A DNA stretch of 64,000 nt from an uncultured Bacteroidales bacterium (GTDB lineage Bacteria; Bacteroidota; Bacteroidia; Bacteroidales; Marinilabiliaceae). The notes beneath the pieces are model-generated. The model was not told where the DNA came from. It made no database searches and saw only the letters and a list, made by a program, of their open reading frames with translations. Location of the stretch: assembly GCA_934699135.1 (NCBI GenBank), contig CAKUVM010000004.1, positions 1 to 64,000 of the forward strand, in the 5' to 3' direction. A program made the translations under genes and the position numbers. Below, one piece after another: positions 25,437-34,311 of this stretch (position 1 is the first letter of the stretch; each line of letters begins with the position of its first letter).

Positions 25437-26534
25437 TTACTTGCCGTTTTTGTATTTCACGATGTTCTCAACGAACTCGTCGAAGAACTTCTCTGTGTCG
25501 GTGGGCCCGGAGCTTGCCTCGGGGTGGAACTGCGTGGAGAAGATGGGCTTGGTCTTGTGACGGATTCCCTCGTTGGTTCCATCGTTAATGTTGACAAACG
25601 AAGGCTCCCACTCGTCTCCGAGGGTGGCAGTGTCTAGCGCAAAGCCGTGATTTTGGCTCGTGATGTAGCACTGCGTCGAGCCGCAACGAATCACAGGGTG
25701 ATTGTGGGCGCGGTGGCCGTAGGGCAGCTTATAGGTCTTGCATCCCGCCGCGATGCCGAGGAGCTGGTTGCCCAGGCATATGCCAAAGATGGGCTTGCCG
25801 ATCTCTATCGCTTTCTTGATGTTGGCGACGGTGACCTGGCACATCTGCGGGTCTCCGGGGCCGTTGGAGAGCATTAGGCCGTCATAGTCAATCTGGGTGA
25901 AGTCATAGTCCCACGGCACCCTGATCACCGTGACGTCCCTCTTGAGGAGGCACCTGATGATGTTGAACTTAGCGCCCGTGTCCACCATCACAACCTTATA
26001 CTTGCCATTGCCGTAGGTCTGCACCTCCTTGGGCGAGACTTTGGCCACCAGGTTCTCCTTGTTCGGGTCTACGAACTCGACAGGCTGGCCGTCAAACTCG
26101 AGCTTGCCGAGCATTGCGCCGTGCTCACGTATTTTCTGCGTCAGAGCCCTCGTGTCCACGCCCTCGATGGCGGGGATGTCTTGCTCCTTGAGCCACTGCC
26201 CGAGGCTCTTTTGAGCGTTCCAGTGGCTATATTCGCGCGAATAGTCAGAGACGACGACACCCGCCACATGTATTTTTTCCGACTCGAAGAACTTCAGCAA
26301 GCCGGTGGCAGGATCCACCGTGTCATGCGGCACGCCGTAGTTGCCTATGAGCGGGTATGTGAAGACCAGAATCTGGCCCGCGTACGATGGGTCGGTCAGG
26401 CTCTCGGGGTAGCCAGACATGGCGGTGTTGAAGACGACCTCGCCGGCACGGGAGTGGTCTCCACCGAAAGATACACCCTCAAACGCTGTCCCATCTTCAA
26501 GGACCAGCCTAATCTTCTTCTTTGAGTCGGACAT
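25437..26534 (-). CDS. carA: carbamoyl-phosphate synthase small (glutaminase) subunit
   Basis: Hydrolyses glutamine and passes ammonia to the large subunit to make carbamoyl phosphate for arginine and pyrimidines. The 364 residues show the N-terminal domain (LVLEDGTAFEGVSFGG) and the class-I glutaminase with the nucleophile in GICLGNQLLGIA and the His-Glu pair in FHPEASSGP. ATG 26534 (MSDSKKKIRL) is chosen over an upstream extension to 26612. No carB is adjacent or elsewhere in the window. Confidence 0.95.
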   Translation of the reverse strand: MSDSKKKIRLVLEDGTAFEGVSFGGDHSRAGEVVFNTAMSGYPESLTDPSYAGQILVFTYPLIGNYGVPHDTVDPATGLLKFFESEKIHVAGVVVSDYSREYSHWNAQKSLGQWLKEQDIPAIEGVDTRALTQKIREHGAMLGKLEFDGQPVEFVDPNKENLVAKVSPKEVQTYGNGKYKVVMVDTGAKFNIIRCLLKRDVTVIRVPWDYDFTQIDYDGLMLSNGPGDPQMCQVTVANIKKAIEIGKPIFGICLGNQLLGIAAGCKTYKLPYGHRAHNHPVIRCGSTQCYITSQNHGFALDTATLGDEWEPSFVNINDGTNEGIRHKTKPIFSTQFHPEASSGPTDTEKFFDEFVENIVKYKNGK

Positions 26535-26627
26535 CTCTTGTCTTTGTTGTGTTTTTAATGCTTTGTTGTCCTTTGCGGCCGCGTGTTGACATTTGACCGT
26601 TATCGCCGCCAAGGCTCACGCCGCCCG

Positions 26628-26659
26628 CGAAGTTATAAAAAAGTTGTCACGCGCGCCAA
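26628..26659 (-). promoter_or_regulatory. possible promoter for carA
   Basis: On the minus strand TAACTTCG (26628-26635) follows TTG (26657-26659) with a 21-nt spacer. The last bases of the -7 box deviate from TTTG, so it is a weak call. Confidence 0.35.
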
Positions 26660-26681
26660 CAGCCCCATTTGCCAAAGGGCG

Positions 26682-27884
26682 CTAACCTATTGTCACCATT
26701 GTGGCCCCGAATCCATACTCGCGGAATGAGGCGTCTTGGTAGGCGCACTTGGGATATTTCCGGTCTAGGAACCTGCGGAGCTCGCTTTTCAGGACTCCCG
26801 CCCCCACGCCGTGTATAAAGACGACGCGCATCCCCTTGCGACCCGCATTTTGCTCCATTATGGTGCGGACGTGAGCCATCTGGGCGTCGAGCATGTCTTT
26901 GTTCTCCAACCCGCGCGTGTCTGGCAAGAGGCTGTCTATGTGCAGGTCAACCTCCAGGAGATCCGTCACGCGGCTGGGCCTTGAGGCCTTGGCGGGCTCT
27001 GGCTTGCGCCCGTCGGCCGCCGCCTTGCGCACCTCCTTGTCTGAGAGCTGCTCCAACTTGGTCGCGAACTCGTCTTTGATGACGGGCATGATGATGGCCT
27101 TCTCATCAAAATAGTCATTCTCAACGAAGCTGCCGTCTCGCAGCAATTTAGCCCCGCGGGGCTTGATCTCCACGTTATAGACGGGCTGGGCCTTGAAGCT
27201 GCGTATTTTTTTGAACATCAGGAGTTGCACCTGCCACGTCTGGCCGTCCACCTGCATCGGGTTGAGGGTGTCTATCTTCTCTTTTGTGTTCGGCTCAATG
27301 GTGGCCGCCCCCATGAGTGTGGATGTCCCTTTGCTGTCGGTACGGAGGATGGCGTATGACGCGAAATAGTTGGAGTCGTTGACCACATGCAGGTCCACGG
27401 TGCCCGTGCGGCCTCCGTCAGTCTTTATCAGGGCCAGCGCGAAATGCGGCTCTGCGTCGTCGGAGGCGTCGGCATCGAACGTGTAGCTCTCGGGCTTAGG
27501 CTCGTCCGTCTGTGGCAGGCTTTGCGGCTTGGTGTCGGCCCTCGGCGCGCGCACGGGCAGCACTGGCACGTCGGGCTCATCCTCGTCTTCCTCTTCCTCC
27601 TCGTCTGCTTTGATGCGCTCTCGCCAACTGGAGCCTTCGGCCAGGCCCCTAGGGGCTTTGGGCTTTTGGCTGGCGGCCTTCTTGGCGTTGCGCGCCGAGC
27701 GGCTATACGCCTCATCTTGAAGCCGATGCTCGGCCTCGTCAATCACCACAATGTTGTTGTCTAACGTCGGGATCTGGAAGCCGTCTTCGTCTTCCACATA
27801 TACGGTGTGGCCATCAACGCGCGCCACCTTGCCGCCGCCCTCTTGGTCGAGGAACCTGACGCGGTCGCCTATGTTAACTTTCAT
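26682..27884 (-). CDS. DUF2027 protein with C-terminal Smr domain
   Basis: A 400-residue soluble protein. Residues 1-50 form a small beta-barrel-like segment (VGDRVRFLDQEGGGKVARV). An acidic linker with EEEEEDEDE lies near 90-105, then a beta-rich DUF2027 middle domain at about 125-285. The C-terminal Smr domain has VDLHIDSLLPD and VVFIHGVGAGVLKSELRRF, as in the nuclease domain of MutS2 but without the MutS part. Function unknown; Smr domains nick DNA or RNA in other proteins. It lies 75 bp downstream of the HHH-barrel gene. Confidence 0.88.
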   Translation of the reverse strand: MKVNIGDRVRFLDQEGGGKVARVDGHTVYVEDEDGFQIPTLDNNIVVIDEAEHRLQDEAYSRSARNAKKAASQKPKAPRGLAEGSSWRERIKADEEEEEDEDEPDVPVLPVRAPRADTKPQSLPQTDEPKPESYTFDADASDDAEPHFALALIKTDGGRTGTVDLHVVNDSNYFASYAILRTDSKGTSTLMGAATIEPNTKEKIDTLNPMQVDGQTWQVQLLMFKKIRSFKAQPVYNVEIKPRGAKLLRDGSFVENDYFDEKAIIMPVIKDEFATKLEQLSDKEVRKAAADGRKPEPAKASRPSRVTDLLEVDLHIDSLLPDTRGLENKDMLDAQMAHVRTIMEQNAGRKGMRVVFIHGVGAGVLKSELRRFLDRKYPKCAYQDASFREYGFGATMVTIG

Positions 27885-27959
27885 CCTAGAAGTCTTGTTT
27901 TTGCCAATGCGAATTTAATGAGTTTATCACTCATTTCCGCATCCGACGCAGGGGCATGG

Positions 27960-30053
27960 TCATGCGCCTTGCGATGCGAAAAAGTCTTTCCTCTTTCGCC
28001 AAAAGAGTTTCCACTGGAGTTGCACCTTTGCGTCAGTTCGCCATGGCGCAAGCGTAAGGTCATTGCCCGACCCGATGGAAGAGCAGTCAAAACGACGCAC
28101 CGACGAGAGCCACAGCCAAAGGCGGAAGCCGCGCCAAGGGCCAAGCGAGGCCATGCCGGTGAATGTCAGGCCGCGGCCGGAATATGAGGCGAAGCCCATA
28201 TCGTACAAGACGCCGGGGCGGCTCACGTGGACGCGGGCCGAGTGGCTGCCCGCGTTGAAATATGAGCAGTTGAAAGAAAGCGCCGCCCGCCCACCTGCGA
28301 TGCCGAGGCGCGCGTCTTGCCCCGCCATAAAGCCGTGGGCCAGATCAGCGCCGGCCTCGTTGGCAAACGTATGCTCCACATTGGTCTTGAGGCGCAACGT
28401 GCCTCCACATTCCACGACGATGGCAGACAAGAGGCTGGCAGACTTTTCTTCGGCCCTTAGCGCGCTGAGAGGCAATCTGTCATAGGCCGTGTCGGCCGAC
28501 GCTGCCAAGCCCGCCACAGTGGCGTCTTTAGACACATGGCGCAGCCGGAGGCTCACCTCACGCACAGCCGAGGATCGCGGCGCGAACAACACGGCGGCAC
28601 GCCAACGCCACCCGGTCGAGGGCGTCAGAACCGCGTATTGCAACCACCGCAGGCGCCACACATCAACATCGGCCATTACTGAAACCCCGTCAAACGGGCT
28701 GAAAGCTAGCCCCAGGCTCCCGCCACCCTCGCCGCCTGCCGCCGATGAGCGCGAGACGGGCTGCTGCGCCACGGCGTAATATCGGCGCCCAAAACGACGG
28801 ACAGAAGCGAAAAACGAAGTGCCGGAACCAGCATCGACATCCACGCCCGCCACGCCTCCCCACGCGTCGCGGCCTTGAGAAGCCGCCTCAGCGTAGACAT
28901 GGGCGCGGCCTATGAAAGCGCGGGCGTCGAGGCTATACGTGTCTATGGCCTTGACACTTGGTCGGTTGGCCAAATAGAGTCTGCCATTGGGGCCAAGGGG
29001 CTTGTCGGCCCTCCAGGTGTTCAGCCCAGCCCCCAGGCGCAGGCCTCCCATGTCGGCACTGACATGAACGCCGGCCTGCAAGACGAGCGTATTGTGCCTG
29101 CGCGCACGCTCCGCCTCCGTGCGGTGAAGGCCATCTGCGCGAATTGCGGATATTCGGGCAGTCCCGTCGGACGCGAGATAGGTGGTGGCGTCGGCCCGCA
29201 AGGCGGAACCATAGGCCGTGAGACGGAGCGGCAACCATCTCATCTCGGCCGCCAGGCCACGCAACTGGCCACTTTCGGCTGCAGAGAGCGTGGGACTTAC
29301 GCCCGTGGCCACTCGCCCCGCCGAGCATCCCGTGAGCGGTTGGGCCAGGCCGAAGCCCGTCCAGACGCCAAGGCCTTGCCCCAGACGCACGTTATAATTG
29401 CCAATCACAAGGTTTCGGAGCGGTCCTCTGTTAGGGGCGAAACGCGCATAACCACCCCAAAAATCGAAAAATCTGGACTCTCCGGCATCGCCCTCTCCCA
29501 CAAGGCCCAATCCCCAACGGCGCCCCACACTGGCCCTAAGACGGCACAACCTCTTGACAGGGCCGCCCGCAAAAGGAGCCCTGCTTCCGCCCGTGGCCAC
29601 AAAGCCGCGGCTGAGCGGCCACCTGCGCCCCACGCGTGCCACAGCCTCCAACTTGAGAGCCGAGGGAGAGGGCGAGTTTTCTAAGTTTTCCGCAAAGCTG
29701 ACGAAATGGCCGAGCCGCAGCACATCGGAGCGAGAGAGCGACCTTACGGTCATGAGTTCTTGAAGTGAATGGAATTGTCCCACGGCACGCCTGTGCGCCA
29801 ATAGGGCGTGAATCTTTACACTGTTGAGGAATAGCAGCTTACCCAAATCGGACTCCGTCGCGGCGTTTATGTTAAGAGGGGTCGCGGCCAAGGCTCTCAT
29901 CTCTGCCAATCCTTCCACGGCGGCATCATCTAGCCGGCCCTCCTCATCCAGTTCTCCGGCAACCTCTGCCACAATGTCATCTGAGTTCTGAGCCCACACG
30001 CCGGCCGATGAAGCCAAGAGAAACGCCAAGAGCGGCAGCAGAAACCGAGTCAT
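27960..30053 (-). CDS. HHH-domain outer-membrane beta-barrel-like protein
   Basis: About 697 residues. Signal peptide MTRFLLPLLAFLLASSAGVWAQ is followed by a ComEA-like helix-hairpin-helix segment (TPLNINAATESDLGKL, then FHSLQELMTVRSLS). The rest is Gly/Ala/Arg-rich alternating beta sequence suggesting an outer-membrane barrel. The GIG hairpins that contact DNA in ComEA are replaced by FLNS and SLSR, so DNA binding is not assured. Its ATG overlaps the stop of the upstream OMP gene (ATGA at 30050-30053), which fixes the start. This architecture recurs in Bacteroidota without a known role. Confidence 0.8.
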   Translation of the reverse strand: MTRFLLPLLAFLLASSAGVWAQNSDDIVAEVAGELDEEGRLDDAAVEGLAEMRALAATPLNINAATESDLGKLLFLNSVKIHALLAHRRAVGQFHSLQELMTVRSLSRSDVLRLGHFVSFAENLENSPSPSALKLEAVARVGRRWPLSRGFVATGGSRAPFAGGPVKRLCRLRASVGRRWGLGLVGEGDAGESRFFDFWGGYARFAPNRGPLRNLVIGNYNVRLGQGLGVWTGFGLAQPLTGCSAGRVATGVSPTLSAAESGQLRGLAAEMRWLPLRLTAYGSALRADATTYLASDGTARISAIRADGLHRTEAERARRHNTLVLQAGVHVSADMGGLRLGAGLNTWRADKPLGPNGRLYLANRPSVKAIDTYSLDARAFIGRAHVYAEAASQGRDAWGGVAGVDVDAGSGTSFFASVRRFGRRYYAVAQQPVSRSSAAGGEGGGSLGLAFSPFDGVSVMADVDVWRLRWLQYAVLTPSTGWRWRAAVLFAPRSSAVREVSLRLRHVSKDATVAGLAASADTAYDRLPLSALRAEEKSASLLSAIVVECGGTLRLKTNVEHTFANEAGADLAHGFMAGQDARLGIAGGRAALSFNCSYFNAGSHSARVHVSRPGVLYDMGFASYSGRGLTFTGMASLGPWRGFRLWLWLSSVRRFDCSSIGSGNDLTLAPWRTDAKVQLQWKLFWRKRKDFFASQGA

Positions 30054-30895
30054 AGCCATTGAGGGTGAAATGTCAGCAAGGCGGCAGACGTCACTCCCAG
30101 GGCAAAATGATGGGCCACGGAGGCGTAAACCCCCATAGCCACCCAATCATAGCCCACGCCCGCGCAAATCTGTCGGCCCAAGGATGAGAAGCCTGCCGTG
30201 AAACGCAACCGCTCGCAAGGCTGGAGCGAGACTCCTATGTGCGCCACGGCCTCGCGTCCGCTCTCTTTCTCCAGCTCGGCGCAGAGCGTGAAATATAGCG
30301 GGGCGCGCCACGAGGCCGCTGCCCACAACGTTGTGGGGATGTCCTCTTCGCGCCCCGCGCGGCGCAAGCCCCGCCCCTCCACGTTCTTTACCGTCAAGCT
30401 CAAGAGCCAGGCGTCGGCTGGCCTGACTGCCACTCCCGTCACACTATACGACGACGCCCCGCTCTCGGCATAGGCCAACGAGTGCGTCACGCCATAATAG
30501 GCCACGCCGGCCGACACGCGCCCCCAACGGCGAGCCACCCAGCCGCCAAACGTGCAATAGTGGCTAAGCTCGCCACCACTACGTCCCACTCTGACGCCAA
30601 CGTGCGCCAAAGGCGTTGGCACGTCCGCAGCCCCAGCCACCTCGGCCAAGTCTGCCAGGCCAAAAGGCAACACGCCGCCCACCGCCGCAGTAAGTCCATC
30701 GGACAACGCCACGGCGGCAGGATTGGCGGCCTCGATGGCAGAAATGAGGGAAAGGGAAGCCAAGCACCCAGCTCCAACCCCACCTGCCGGACGCGCGTCA
30801 ATATTTTGCGCAAAGGCACTGGAGCAAAGGGAAAAGAGCAGACAGCCCAAACCGGCGGACAGACGCGGCAACGATTTCAATACAGCACTCTCCAT
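30050..30895 (-). CDS. putative outer-membrane protein
   Basis: 281 residues. It has a signal peptide ending SLCSSAFAQN and then alternating hydrophobic/polar beta segments with many aromatic-small pairs (YCTFGGWVARRWGRVSAGVAY), as in FadL- or PorV/PorQ-like barrels. I do not recognise a precise family. ATG 30895 is used; its first 19 bases overlap the end of the YbaK-like gene, and its stop overlaps the HHH-barrel start. The three genes are translationally packed, suggesting joint function in the envelope for this protein and the HHH-barrel protein. Confidence 0.7.
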   Translation of the reverse strand: MESAVLKSLPRLSAGLGCLLFSLCSSAFAQNIDARPAGGVGAGCLASLSLISAIEAANPAAVALSDGLTAAVGGVLPFGLADLAEVAGAADVPTPLAHVGVRVGRSGGELSHYCTFGGWVARRWGRVSAGVAYYGVTHSLAYAESGASSYSVTGVAVRPADAWLLSLTVKNVEGRGLRRAGREEDIPTTLWAAASWRAPLYFTLCAELEKESGREAVAHIGVSLQPCERLRFTAGFSSLGRQICAGVGYDWVAMGVYASVAHHFALGVTSAALLTFHPQWL

Positions 30896-31368
30896 TCGCA
30901 ACGGTTGCCCATCCTCTCCAGGAAGCGGCGGAAGTCGGCCTGAGATATGGAGAGTGACACTCTGCTGTCATTGGGATGGAAGGCCAAAAGTTCAAGGCTG
31001 GCCAAGTTGGCGTCTATGAAGACAATAACTTCGCGCGCCGCGTCATTTATGAGGCCAAAGGGGCTCACAGAGCCGGGGCGCGCGCCAAGATACGCCATAA
31101 GCCTCTTTGGCGAGGCGAATGACAACTTTCCCTCGCCCAACCTTTTTTCCAAGTCGCTCATGCAGATGCTGCGCTCACAGTCCAAAACCACCAGGTAATG
31201 TCTCGTGCCCTTGTGGTTTCGCAAGAAGATGTTTTTGCAGTGCTTGCCCTCTGCCGCGTTCCAATATTTTCTGGCGTCGTCTATGGTGGGCGTGGGCGGG
31301 TGCTCGGCATAATGGAATTCAATGCCCATCTGACTGAGCAAGTCATATAGTTCGGGCTGTCCTATCAT
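30877..31368 (-). CDS. YbaK/ProX-type aminoacyl-tRNA deacylase
   Basis: A 163-residue stand-alone editing domain that hydrolyses mischarged tRNA (ProX enzymes clear Ala-tRNAPro). Visible features are KHCKNIFLRNHKGTRHYLVVL with the conserved lysine, LGEGKLSFASPKRL and a GSVSPFGLIND loop. ATG 31368 (MIGQPELYDLL) is chosen; the open frame to 31404 starts with TTG. It is first of the tight ybaK-OMP-HHH set on the minus strand. Confidence 0.88.
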   Translation of the reverse strand: MIGQPELYDLLSQMGIEFHYAEHPPTPTIDDARKYWNAAEGKHCKNIFLRNHKGTRHYLVVLDCERSICMSDLEKRLGEGKLSFASPKRLMAYLGARPGSVSPFGLINDAAREVIVFIDANLASLELLAFHPNDSRVSLSISQADFRRFLERMGNRCEWRVLY

Positions 31369-31402
31369 CTGTTTTGCTCTTGGCGCGTTATGACGTCTGT
31401 GC

Positions 31403-31447
31403 AAAGAGGGGCGGGGCGTCTCCCGTCATATGAGAGTCGCCCCGCCC
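31403..31447 (-). terminator. hairpin terminator after the 31.5-32.3 kb lipoprotein gene
   Basis: GGGCGGGGCG pairs with CGCCCCGCCC over a 19-nt loop; on the minus strand it is followed by CTCTTTG. Strong stem, weak T-tract. Confidence 0.55.
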
Positions 31448-31478
31448 TGTGTTTCATGGTGCTTGTCGAATCTGGCCG

Positions 31479-32300
31479 CTATGCCTGGCTAGGGTCCACC
31501 ATCACGCTGCGGACGGCATCGGCCTGATCCTTGATGCTCTTCATGGTCTCCTCAGTGATACTGTTGGCGTCGGTCTTGGAGTAGATCTCGTTGAGGGGCT
31601 GAAGCCTTGTGCGGAGGGTCTTAATGTTGGCATCCGCCAAGTTCTGGTCAAGGAGCTTGACTAGCTTCTCCAGAGGCTCTTTCTGGCTGAGGAGAATCTT
31701 GACCATCTCCTTGTTGTCGAATGTGTCATCTGAAATGTGGGTGGCAATGTAGAGTCCCTCCACCCAGCTGCCGGCCACAATCATGAGCGAGACGGGGCCG
31801 CGGCCGTGTTTGTTGAGGTAGTCATATGAGTCGTAGAAAGCGTTGGAGATAAGCTCCGTCATGCCCTCTTTGTTGTTCTCGTTGTCCTCCATCTTCGTAG
31901 CCAGCTCCGGATCCACGGCCTGGGTCATATCCAGCGCGTCTACGAGAGCCCTGATGGCCTGGGTGTACTCCATCACGTTGGCCTGCTGGTTATACGTGGA
32001 GGCGTAGCACAAGTCGGCGCTGTAGACCCCCATGTTTTGCGCGCGCTTGGCCTCAGTCACGTATTTATCCACATTGTCGCGAGGGTTGCAAATGTCCACG
32101 ATATACGCGGCCTCGATGCGGTTGAGCATCTCCGTCACCTCAAAGGCCGTAGGCAGTGGGTATACGAACTCGCGGACGTTCTCCTCGACATTCTCGCGGC
32201 TCATGACTCCAGACTTGTCCTGGCTGCCGCTGACAGTGCAACTCGTGGCCACCATGGCCACAGCCCCGGCAACGATTGCCGACATTTGCAGCTTGCTCAT
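31479..32300 (-). CDS. conserved Bacteroidales lipoprotein of unknown function
   Basis: 273 residues. Signal peptide with lipobox VATSC (C21), then a largely helical mature part with the family-like stretches YPLPTAFEVTEMLN, MGVYSADLCYASTYNQQ and GSWVEGLYIATHIS. I recall similar lipoproteins across Bacteroidota, none with an assigned role. It has its own hairpin downstream and an 87-nt gap upstream, so it is probably transcribed alone. Confidence 0.82.
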   Translation of the reverse strand: MSKLQMSAIVAGAVAMVATSCTVSGSQDKSGVMSRENVEENVREFVYPLPTAFEVTEMLNRIEAAYIVDICNPRDNVDKYVTEAKRAQNMGVYSADLCYASTYNQQANVMEYTQAIRALVDALDMTQAVDPELATKMEDNENNKEGMTELISNAFYDSYDYLNKHGRGPVSLMIVAGSWVEGLYIATHISDDTFDNKEMVKILLSQKEPLEKLVKLLDQNLADANIKTLRTRLQPLNEIYSKTDANSITEETMKSIKDQADAVRSVMVDPSQA

Positions 32301-32387
32301 ATCTTGTGTTTTCAGTTACTATTTTTATTTATCGTTGCTAAAATAGCAAAAAGATGGAACACGGGCGGCCGTAGGATAAATATTTTT

Positions 32388-33479
32388 TCACTCCAGATTC
32401 AGTGACACGCTCACCGCCTTGTGGTCTGACAGCGCGAGGGCGTGCTCCTCATACCCGCCATGGCGCAACCTAGCCGAGGCGAACACAAAGTCAATACGCA
32501 ATGGAGGCAAGTTGCCGAGATAGGTGCGCGCCAAGCCCAGCCTGTGGCTCTCGCGGCAGTCAGACAGCTCTGACTGGCAGTCTCCGCGGGGGCGCGCCCC
32601 CGCCACGGTGTGGTAGGTGTATGAGACAGGCGTGTCATTGAAGTCTCCGCACACCACCACAGGCCGCGGTGAGTTATCCACCGCCCTGGCGAGCATCCGA
32701 GCCTCCACCGCACGGTGGGCGGCGGCGCCGACGGCGATTCGGAGCGTCCCGCGAAGGGTGGAGGCATGGGCGCGGTTAATGTCCCTGGCCGTCACGGAGT
32801 CTATTTGTTTCTGTGTCAGCTTGAGCGACGCCAAGTGGCAGTTGAACAGACGCACAGTGTCTCCCCCCCAACACACATCGGTGGCCAAGAACACTTGCGG
32901 CACTTGCCCGCTCAGGCCCAAGGTGGCGGCATCGTCCACCATACGGACAGGTGTCTTGGAGAGCGTGAGCTGATTAGACTTGCTGGCCATATACGGGTAT
33001 CGGGCGAGGACATTGTCACAAGTCGCTGAGGATAAAGTCCTGAGCCTTGCCTCTGGCGGCACCTCTTGCAGGCACACCACGTCGGCATCTTGACTCAAGA
33101 TGAAACAGGCTATCGAATCGAGCCGCTCAGCGGCACTCACAGTCCCATACGTTGCCAGACCCCTGACGTTGTAGGTGAGGAGTTTGACGCCCGACGCCGA
33201 CTTTCGCGGCAAGGGCAAGTCCACCACGCGAAAGGCGGACGGGGCGGTGTACGCCAGGGCCAAGACGCAGGCCAATGCCGACACTCGCCAACGCAGCAAC
33301 AGGCACAGCGGAATGGCCGCGGCCAACGCCATCCACGCGTAGGGGAAGGCGAACCACAGGAGGCACAAAGGCCCCACATCATCGGGCGCCAGCCTGACAG
33401 ACCACGCCACGAACGCCGTGAACACGGCCAACAGCAGCACCGCCGCCTTGGCCAATCGGCGCAAGCCTCCAACCATCAT
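32388..33479 (-). CDS. membrane-anchored endonuclease/exonuclease/phosphatase (EEP) family protein
   Basis: 363 residues. Two or three N-terminal membrane spans cover about residues 8-85. The EEP domain follows with LLTYNVRGL, VVCLQEVPPE, the catalytic VVCGDFNDTPVSYTY, RIDFVFAS and LSDHKAVSVSL, so the metal and catalytic residues are kept. The domain would lie outside the inner membrane or facing the cytosol depending on span number. Substrate (lipid, nucleotide or sugar phosphate) is unknown. Its ATG overlaps the stop of the second rhomboid gene. Confidence 0.87.
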   Translation of the reverse strand: MMVGGLRRLAKAAVLLLAVFTAFVAWSVRLAPDDVGPLCLLWFAFPYAWMALAAAIPLCLLLRWRVSALACVLALAYTAPSAFRVVDLPLPRKSASGVKLLTYNVRGLATYGTVSAAERLDSIACFILSQDADVVCLQEVPPEARLRTLSSATCDNVLARYPYMASKSNQLTLSKTPVRMVDDAATLGLSGQVPQVFLATDVCWGGDTVRLFNCHLASLKLTQKQIDSVTARDINRAHASTLRGTLRIAVGAAAHRAVEARMLARAVDNSPRPVVVCGDFNDTPVSYTYHTVAGARPRGDCQSELSDCRESHRLGLARTYLGNLPPLRIDFVFASARLRHGGYEEHALALSDHKAVSVSLNLE

Positions 33480-34294
33480 CTCTTGCTTTGCTCAAAAAGG
33501 ATCCTTTTCTCCGCGTCGGTCAGGCTGTCATATCCGCGGGCGCTGATCTTGTCCAAAATTCTGTCCACTTCGCGACCTTTGTCCACCTTGGCTTTGTTGA
33601 AGTCCCAATCAGGATTGCCAGACCCCCGCGTCACCCTCATCCGCCTGTTCCATCGCGGCGCGGCATCTCTCCCGGCCCAGACGCGCGCCAAAACGAAACC
33701 AGCCAACGCGCCCCCCAGGTGAGCCAAGTTGCCGCCCACGTTAGAGAGTCCCAAAACCATTATGAGTGAGATGCCCACGTAGACCATTGCCACATATTTA
33801 ATCCGCACCTCCCCGAAAAACGTGACCCAAACCAGCCTGTTGGGCTGCGCCACGGTGGCGGCCATCATGACACTCATTATGGCTCCCGACGCTCCCAGCA
33901 GAATGCCGCCGCCATCTATCATGCCGGTAAGGAAAGCGGCGGCGCAGCCCGTGAGGCCGCCCACCACGTAGGCCACGAGAGCGCGACGCCCGTTGGCGTA
34001 GGTGTTCATAAAGATGCGCCCGAACCAATAGAGGCACAGCATATTGAATATGAAGTGGAAGAAGTCATAGTGGGCGAAGATGTTGGAGACCACCGTCCAG
34101 GGCCTAGACAACACGCCCAGGCCCATGGGCATGCCAAAAAGCAAGACGGCCCACCCGCGCGGCTCTGCTCCGCCAAGGGCGGCGAGATCCAGGAGGCGCA
34201 TGACGAGGAAGACAGCCGTGTTGACGTAGATGAGCTTGATGACAATGTCATTGCCACGAAACGACGCCCCAATCTCCTTTAATATCGAAGTCAT
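33476..34294 (-). CDS. rhomboid intramembrane serine protease (second copy)
   Basis: 272 residues from ATG 34294 (an upstream TTG at 34306 is less likely). Six hydrophobic spans. The catalytic serine lies in GASGAIMSV (S136) and the histidine in NLAHLGGALAG (H192). The N-terminal region includes the HYDFFHFIFNML segment of the first spans. The C-terminal 60 residues are basic and soluble. It lies 17 bp after the first rhomboid gene and overlaps the EEP gene by 4 bases, so a membrane protease pair is made with an EEP enzyme. Confidence 0.92.
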   Translation of the reverse strand: MTSILKEIGASFRGNDIVIKLIYVNTAVFLVMRLLDLAALGGAEPRGWAVLLFGMPMGLGVLSRPWTVVSNIFAHYDFFHFIFNMLCLYWFGRIFMNTYANGRRALVAYVVGGLTGCAAAFLTGMIDGGGILLGASGAIMSVMMAATVAQPNRLVWVTFFGEVRIKYVAMVYVGISLIMVLGLSNVGGNLAHLGGALAGFVLARVWAGRDAAPRWNRRMRVTRGSGNPDWDFNKAKVDKGREVDRILDKISARGYDSLTDAEKRILFEQSKR

Positions 34295-34311
34295 GCCAGA
34301 GGACAATAAAG

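Noticed and set aside
28875..29684. A 269-codon plus-strand frame opposite the HHH-barrel gene
   Set aside because: Arg/Gly/Ala-rich shadow of a barrel gene; no signal peptide or domain.
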